This document shows positions 58,082 through 64,000 of a stretch of DNA of 64,000 nucleotides, piece by piece. The stretch's first letter is position 1. Every line of letters starts with the position of its first letter. The translations under genes were made by a program, and so were the position numbers. The stretch covers positions 129,649,032-129,713,031 of the forward strand of contig CM073591.1 of NCBI GenBank assembly GCA_037074705.1, given 5' to 3'. The stretch is from Zhengitettix transpicula. Its lineage: Eukaryota; Arthropoda; Insecta; Orthoptera; Tetrigidae. The notes under the pieces are model-generated. The model had not been told where the DNA came from. It ran no database searches and saw nothing but the letters and a program-made list of their open reading frames with translations.

Positions 58082-59244
58082 TCTAATGCCAATTAATTAA
58101 GCCATTCATTGTTTTTAAATAATTTGAATTGTTAGCGACCAGTATGAATTACAGCGACGAGCGAGCACAGCAACAATGAGCGGCGAGCTCTGTTCCTATT
58201 ATTAAGGGTTCGGAATGGCGATTACGCGCGCAAAAGTATAGGCAGTCTTCAGTCTACCACGAGAGGAGAGACATTGTAAAAGTTAGTCTAAGTCTACGGC
58301 GAGGAGCGAAAGAGAAAAGTCAAGGTCTACGGTCAGCCACGAAAGGAGAGACATTTTAAAAGTAAATCTTCACCGAGCTACGTAAAAGTTTTCAATCCAA
58401 ACCGATAAATAAAGCGGTAAAACGCTAAAAATCTGCAACTCATAAGATTCCTGTAAGCAAGCAGTTAGTTTGACCGAGTAGATGTGCTAACAATTAGCCT
58501 ACGGAAGCAAGGGTTTGCTTCATTATAAAGAACTTGAACATTTTCGTGCTGAGGGAAAACGACATCAGATAGGCGACCAATTAGGAGGATCATCCGAGTT
58601 CCTGGGAGCCTAGTAATCGCTTTTCAACTTAATAAGTGTAGAATCTGTGAGAAAAAAATTTAAAATCTGTGTAAAAATTTTGCAATATAGTGTACTTTTG
58701 AAGCGATAAAAGAATGCTGGTACCAGCCAAACAATACGTAAGTAACCGAAACCTTAATAAAATCTGTAAACGCTAACTAAAAGGGTAAAGTCAGATTTCG
58801 TTCGCTTTTCTTGTAGCTTTTCTTTCATTTATCAACACATTATTTTGAAGTAAATTTTTAAACTATTGTTAATAAGATCATTCAATAATTTTCACTAAAA
58901 ATCATCAAACCCAGTAAAGACTCTGAGATATTAAGAGATTTTCACTTTATTGTAATTGTTTGTAAATTTTAGAAGTCACAAACAAATAAATAAATTTATT
59001 TGTAAAATTTTAATTAATCTTTTCATTTAAATTCACCCTAATTGTTGATCATTACATTTTGGCACCACAACGTGGGGCAAAAAAATTAATTGTAACGTTT
59101 TTCATTGGATTATTACATTTTGGCACCACAACGTGGGGCAAATAAATTAATTGTAACGTTTTTCATTGGATTATTACATTTTGGCACCACAACGTGGGGC
59201 AAATTCTTCAAAAATTAAATAAAGCCTAATTGTTGATTATTACA
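58082..59244 (+). mobile_element. LTR-like element C with tandem PBS-like repeats
   Basis: Starts TCTAATGCCAATTAATTAAG (other copies: TGTAATGCC) and ends GTTGATTATTACA. It aligns over its length with element A (19635-20750). A first LTR-like end, GTTGATCATTACA, occurs at 59056, followed by TTTTGGCACCACAACGTGGGGC. This LTR-end plus PBS-like unit is then repeated twice more at a 61-bp spacing (starting about 59112 and 59173) before the true end. It has no coding region. The element probably lies in a channel-gene intron or just downstream. Confidence 0.72.
59051..59215 (+). repeat. 61-bp tandem repeat x 3 carrying PBS-like sequence
   Basis: Each unit has ATTACATTTTGGCACCACAA then CGTGGGGCAAA; units start at 59051, 59112 and 59173. 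TGGCACCACAACGTGGGGC begins with TGG, as expected for pairing with a tRNA CCA end. Confidence 0.85.
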
Positions 59245-59248
59245 GTAT

Positions 59249-60136
59249 ATTTAGATCAGAGATCTCCATTTCTGCCTTGCACAGTTCACGAAATTTATTC
59301 ATGCTACTGTCATTTCTGACTTCCTATATGATTCTTCTTCACTACTGTAACTCTCTTCCTACTATTGACGAAGTAATTAATTAATAAATCTATTCTTGAC
59401 ATATATCGTTATCTAGCTCTTTTCACTAATTGTATTTGAATGAACATAATTGGCGTATCATGTGGTGCATTTGATGTAGTCCAGGCTGACGATTGTTATA
59501 ACTACAGGTATGGAACTCTAGGTAAGGTATGTCAAACATGTGGCCCTTTTGCAAAAACACCTGTGACTCGCAAAATGTAATTTATTGGCCGAATTGTAGT
59601 TTATATATTTTAATTAGGGACACAGACTTGAATGGATTCGTAATATGTAGCGATGGCATATGTGTGACGTCATCTGACTGGACGACTGTACACAAATTCA
59701 TGTCACTTTCGTTCTCTCCTGCAACTATTGTATGGGGGTTGTTTTTAAAGTAGGTACTATTTTAATATTTTGCCGCTGCAGAGCTGAAGTTGTGATTTGG
59801 ATCATGCGCGATCAAGTCCTCCATTTATTACGAAACCAGACGCAGCTGTGAAACAGAAACATCGCCACTTTGTGTTTTCCTTTTGTTAGTGCGTTTAGAA
59901 ATGTTAGAAACACTTGACTGTGAAGTCAGATCAGAGATGCGTTTCTTGAATGCAAGGATTGTTACCCTAGCAAATTATGTGAGGTGTATGGGGAAGCAAT
60001 AAGGAGTGGTGGATTAGACCTCGCTTGTCCCACACGGCGCCCGTAGTCTCTTTTGTTGGCGCCATCCATATGTATAATGCCAAATTTTACTTCAGTTATT
60101 TATTAATCAGTGATATTTGATCATAAATATTATTTT
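59249..60136. other. non-genic stretch with probable hAT 5' end
   Basis: At 59519-59600 the sequence GTATGTCAAACATGTGGCCC and a nearby CTGTGACTCGCAAAATG resemble the terminal region of BED-type hAT elements. Nothing coding is recognised before 60137. Confidence 0.45.
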
Positions 60137-62361
60137 TATGGCTAAAAGAAAATAAATTATAGCTTCAATAGTGAATGGGAGAATTAGTATTGTTTTACTG
60201 AAAACAGGGGAAAACCTTTGTGTTTATTGTTAATGCTAGTGTGTCTGTTCCTAAGAAATGCAATGTTGAACGGAATATTTTGACTAAATCCCATAAAGTT
60301 TAATTATGAATATCTTGTTAATTCTGAACTAAGAAAACACAATGTTAATGATCTTAAATTAAATTAAAATTTGTTTACGAATCCTGTTCAAGAAACCAGC
60401 AACGTTAAACTAGATTCCTACCAAACCTGTTGCGTTTTAGCTAAAAGAAAAAACCGTTTAGTGATGGGAAGTAGCGAAAGAAGCAATACCGCCGAATCTC
60501 TGTTGGATGGTCACAGAAATAAATCTGCACTTATGTCTTCTGTCAAACGACTTCAGTTGTCTCACCAAAATGTTGCTAGGCGAGTTGAACAGATTTCTAA
60601 TAATTTGTAATCTCATTTATATCAGGATGTGCAATCCTGTGAATATTTTTCACTCCAGATTGATGAAAGTGCTGACGTGTCTGATATTGCTGGCTTGTGT
60701 CTGTTTATTAGAATGGTTTTTAACGATTTCTCAGTAAAATAATAAATTTTCTAATTGCTGCCACATGGGCAAACAAGGGGAGTAGACATATTCAATGCTT
60801 TCTTTAAGTTTATCAAAGACAGAGACTTGCCACTTTCAAAGCTTGTTGCTGTAACAACAGATGGAGTGCCGTCGACGACTCATCGGTATAAAGGATTTAT
60901 AGCTCTTTGTGCTGAGGATGAATCATTTCCTAAATTTATTTCTTACCATTGCATTATACACCAGGAATCTTTATGCGCAAAGCTTTAAAAGTTTGATGAT
61001 GTTCTGAAAATTGTAACTCGAGTGGTGAAATACATCAGATCGTCTTCTACACGTCGTCGATTATTTTGAATATAACTGTTACTGAGTATGGTGACGTAAT
61101 TCTTCATGCAGATGTAAGGTGGCTTAGTAGGGGGAAAACACTGGAACGATTCTGGTGGCTGTTGGATGAAATAAAAGACTTATTGAAATCATCTCTCCTG
61201 ATAGTTAGATGAAAATTCATGGCTAGTAGATTAAGATTTATAGCTGGCAGATACCTCAAATTGCCAGAATAATATCGCAATATTTCACATATGTAAATGT
61301 ACCTTTTAGGAGAGATACGAAGGGGCTACCTTTGGGTATGCATTTTCCTCACCGTTTTTGAACTAAGGTTCCCACAAGCCCAGGCACCTTGGCCTGTTTT
61401 GAGACGTGTATGTTCCGGGGTCGCAGACCTTGGGCATACGGTAAGAGGTGTTCGCTATTCCCATTGGAATAGTCGGCCAGCTGCCTCCCAAACTGGTCGA
61501 GGCACGGAGAAGGGAATGCTGCGTCCCCACAGCAAACTCCTCTCCTGCTATCGGAAGGGTGTGGGACAAGTACCCAATGCCCGACCTACCTGATGCAGAT
61601 TTTTCTAGGGTTTGTCCTGCATTACTTTTAGGCGAATGCCAGGTATAATCCTTAAAATATATCCCGGGGGCCCTAGTTAACTCCCCTTTCAAATCCCTTC
61701 CTATGCTATTAAAGGGGAGTTTCCCAACGTGGATTACCCTCATGTAGCCAATTGCCCTAAAAAAAATGTAAATGTATTTGAAAAGAATCTGCAATTATGG
61801 ATTACACATTTCATAACAAATTCCTTTTTCTTACTTTTCAAATATTAAATCTTCGTAGAAAGAGATAATAGCGTGATGTTTCACATTTTGCCAAGCATCT
61901 TGAAACTCTTGTGTCCGAATTTGGCAATTGATTTAGCCATTTTCCATAGAGTGAACCAGTAGTGATGTTTGTTAATAATCCATTCGCTTCTGTTGGGGTT
62001 TGTGAACTTGGAAAAAGGGTGTGTGAAATATTCAGAAAGTATAATCTTGAAGAATTATAAGTGCAAATTTTATGACTTCAAGAAGAAATCCTCCTATGAT
62101 GCAAACTGCGGCAATATTTGGATTCTGGTGGACAGAGAAAAATATTACATTGTTGCGTAGCGTTGCTCTGAAAATTTATTCTTGCTTTGGCTCAACTTAT
62201 CTTTGTGAAGTTGCATTTTCATCAATGAACATAATCGAAAACAAGTAACTGTCCTGCCTGACAGATTCACATTTAGATGACGCGTTAAGAGCAGTTTCTT
62301 CCAGGTGCACACCAGATTCTTCTCAACTTGCATCGAGCATGCAGTCATTTATACATTAATA
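60137..62361 (+). pseudogene. hAT transposase (BED-finger, ZBED5/GTF2IRD2-like), split by a retroposon
   Basis: Starts MAKRK at 60137. Then come a BED-type finger piece (NLCVYC, SVPKKCNVERNILTKSHK), ELRKHNVNDLK, LAKRKNRLVMG, QLSHQNVARRVEQISNNL, CEYFSLQIDESADVSDIAGL with the first catalytic Asp, SKLVAVTTDGVPS with the second, YHCIIHQESLCAKL, and HADVRWLSRGKTLERFWWL. A retroposon at 61302-61765 interrupts it. After it come EKNLQLW, a degraded stretch, and the C-terminal dimerisation region (CFGSTYLCEVAFSSMNIIENK, read with one shift) and LTDSHLDDALRA. Many stops. The order and spacing are those of the animal hAT group that gave rise to ZBED5 and GTF2IRD2. It is a dead transposon, not a host gene. 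Confidence 0.85.
61302..61765 (+). mobile_element. ~500-bp poly-A retroposon inside the hAT gene
   Basis: ATGTAAATGTA at 61291-61301 and 61766-61776 is an exact 11-bp target duplication. An A-run precedes the right copy. The hAT reading resumes after the element without loss. The 5' hairpin part is missing (starts CCTTTTAGGAGAGATACGA). Confidence 0.9.
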
Positions 62362-62399
62362 TGAGTAAAATTCATTACACTGTTTTATAAAACTGAGTG

Positions 62400-62990
62400 G
62401 ATTTAACTATTTTCCTTATTATTATTGTTATTGTTAGTAGTAGCCCTAAGAGCAGCAGCAGTTAGTAGTAATAATAAAAGTAGTATGAGGTAGTGCGCCC
62501 GCGCACCCAATCTTACTGCACTGGATTAGACAATTCAACGAATGTCGTGAAAATGTGCATGATGAGTCACGGTGAGGCCGACCGCCTGTGATCATGGATG
62601 ATTTAGTGCAAGTTGTGGGGGTCAGGAGTCAACATGTCTGATAGTGTTTCTCCAAATGTCGTTTGTGTATATTTCAACGCCTTTCGGCGTGGAAGGCGAG
62701 CACCCTTAGATGTGGGGATGGAGAGGCGTTACCTAAAAGTAACGCGAAAACAACCGAGATTGGAGGCGAATGTCGCTGAGTTTAATAATGGCATACAAGT
62801 TGCCAGTTAAGTTGTACTCCAACCCCTAGGAGTGGGGGAGGAAAGGGAAAACAATGTTCTGCATACAATCTTAAACACGTGCAACGATATGTACCAAATT
62901 TTGTACAGATGTTTCTAACGATACGAAACAAACTCTGGATCGGTAAAACACTCCTATCACCTGTAGACACGGGGGTGGCATTCTAAATTA
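62400..62990. other. non-genic stretch
   Basis: A GC-richer part at 62500-62850 has a 65-codon plus-strand frame with no known domain. Confidence 0.35.
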
Positions 62991-62994
62991 CAGG

Positions 62995-63410
62995 AAATAT
63001 TTTTGACTATTTAAGTACCGGAATATTTTGGAATCTCTTAAGATACCATGATTATTTTAGACTCTATTAGGGTACCGGGAATATTTATCACGTTTTTACA
63101 GTACCGAGAGTACTTGTGACACACTCAATGTAACAGAAGTAATTTATCCTTTTAGGATTGGGAAATATTCTCTTCATCTAATGAAAATATTTTTGACTCG
63201 CATGAGTTACTGTATTTTCGTCTCGCTAAAGGTACCGGAGTACGTTTTTATTCTTTTAGGGTAGCCAGAATATTTTTGTGTCTATTAAGATGCCGGGATT
63301 ATTTTTCACCTCTTATTGCGAGTATTATGACTCTTTAGGTACTGGGAGTATTTTCTTAGGAGACCGGGACTATTTTTGACACTCTTAACTTACCGAAAGT
63401 AGTTTCTTCG
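62995..63410. repeat. diverged ~29-bp minisatellite, about 14-15 units
   Basis: Units share the pattern TTTTTGACTCTTTAGGTACC then GGGAATAT; clear ones start near 63001, 63056, 63177, 63216 and 63330. Units differ at many positions and in length (about 23-31 bp), so this is an old array. Confidence 0.7.
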
Positions 63411-64000
63411 CTTCACTAATAGATTAATGTAGGCACTACATGCGGGTTCATATCCGGTCAAGCGACGAGCAGGTTTCGGCGCTATTTTTATAGAATAGAC
63501 GCAGAAATTAAAACAGAATAAGAGGCGACCGTTTTTGCAGAAAACGATGAAGAATCGAATTTTTTAAGAGAAGCAAAATAAATTGCACAATACAACAATG
63601 TCTGAAGATAATCATTCCAGTACCATTCGTATTCCAAAATTATGAAGTGCTACTACCAGCTAAGTGTAAACGCACGCGGAAAAGAACTATAACTTCTTCG
63701 CGACTTGTCCTTTTACAGTCTCTGTCTCTTTTGTAGGCGATATCTGTTCTTTTAGTGAACATATTGCATAATTTTGTCGATCACATCAGTCCTCATTACT
63801 TTCTAGTCAGCAATTCTGGGATACATTCGCTCGGAGGCGAATGTTATGGAGTATAGTCTCGGCATTTCCCGGTCGACGTATTGTCGCTATTGAGTACGAC
63901 AAGCCCATTCTGGCTGGTACCTCCATAATGCGTCGTCTTCTTAAATTTTGGTATGGCATGCCCCATTATAATGCCTTGGAGTTGAAATTTCCTGCCACTA
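63411..64000. other. non-genic window end
   Basis: No gene or element recognised. Confidence 0.4.

Overview
The window looks like nuclear DNA of an insect. It is AT-rich and gene-poor, genes have GT-AG introns, one gene has the arthropod-typical ZAD zinc-finger domain, another has a pickpocket-type DEG/ENaC N-terminus, and most of the rest is decayed transposable elements. The retroposon and LTR load suggests a large genome, but I cannot name the species.

Host genes, left to right: (1) a minus-strand SAMTOR homologue (24711-25718), the S-adenosylmethionine sensor of the mTORC1 pathway; (2) a plus-strand four-exon ARL9/ARL10-like small GTPase with an N-terminal membrane segment (28065-33167, 226 aa spliced); (3) a single-exon YRDC-type threonylcarbamoyl-AMP synthase (39522-40265, 247 aa); (4) a minus-strand four-exon ZAD zinc-finger protein (43965-50373, 420 aa spliced); (5) the first coding exon of a pickpocket-like DEG/ENaC channel (57545-57762), with no further exon seen. 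These genes have unrelated functions and do not form an operon or cluster.

Mobile DNA, left to right: 1-9.3 kb has no recognisable gene but holds a tandem duplication (1.7-1.97 kb) and an inverted repeat followed by a hammerhead-ribozyme-like motif (7.0-7.2 kb). 9.3-11.75 kb holds retroposon copies and a broken Polinton/Maverick (DNA polymerase B and integrase). 11.75-13.06 kb holds two PIF/Harbinger remnants. 13.2-14.9 kb holds a LINE fragment between inverted repeats. 16.0-16.95 kb is a TTF-type hAT transposase. 17.12-23.42 kb appears to be one Harbinger element with terminal inverted repeats, a TCA target duplication, a transposase and a MADF gene; three LTR-like elements sit inside it, in an (AT)n tract. 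24.0 kb has another Harbinger exon. Intron 2 of the ARL gene carries two Penelope-like fragments tail to tail. 36.9-37.4 kb, 41.5-42.0 kb and 53.8-61.8 kb carry copies of one roughly 500-bp poly-A retroposon, several with target-site duplications. Three of these copies break up a Ty1/copia element (53.8-57.0 kb) and one splits a BED-type hAT element (60.1-62.4 kb). 58.08-59.24 kb is an LTR-like element with a GTAT duplication. 63.0-63.4 kb is an eroded roughly 29-bp minisatellite.

The least explained signals are a recurring hairpin motif that resembles a hammerhead ribozyme core and tends to sit in inverted repeats or next to Penelope-like tails, and the LTR elements stacked in a single AT microsatellite inside the Harbinger.
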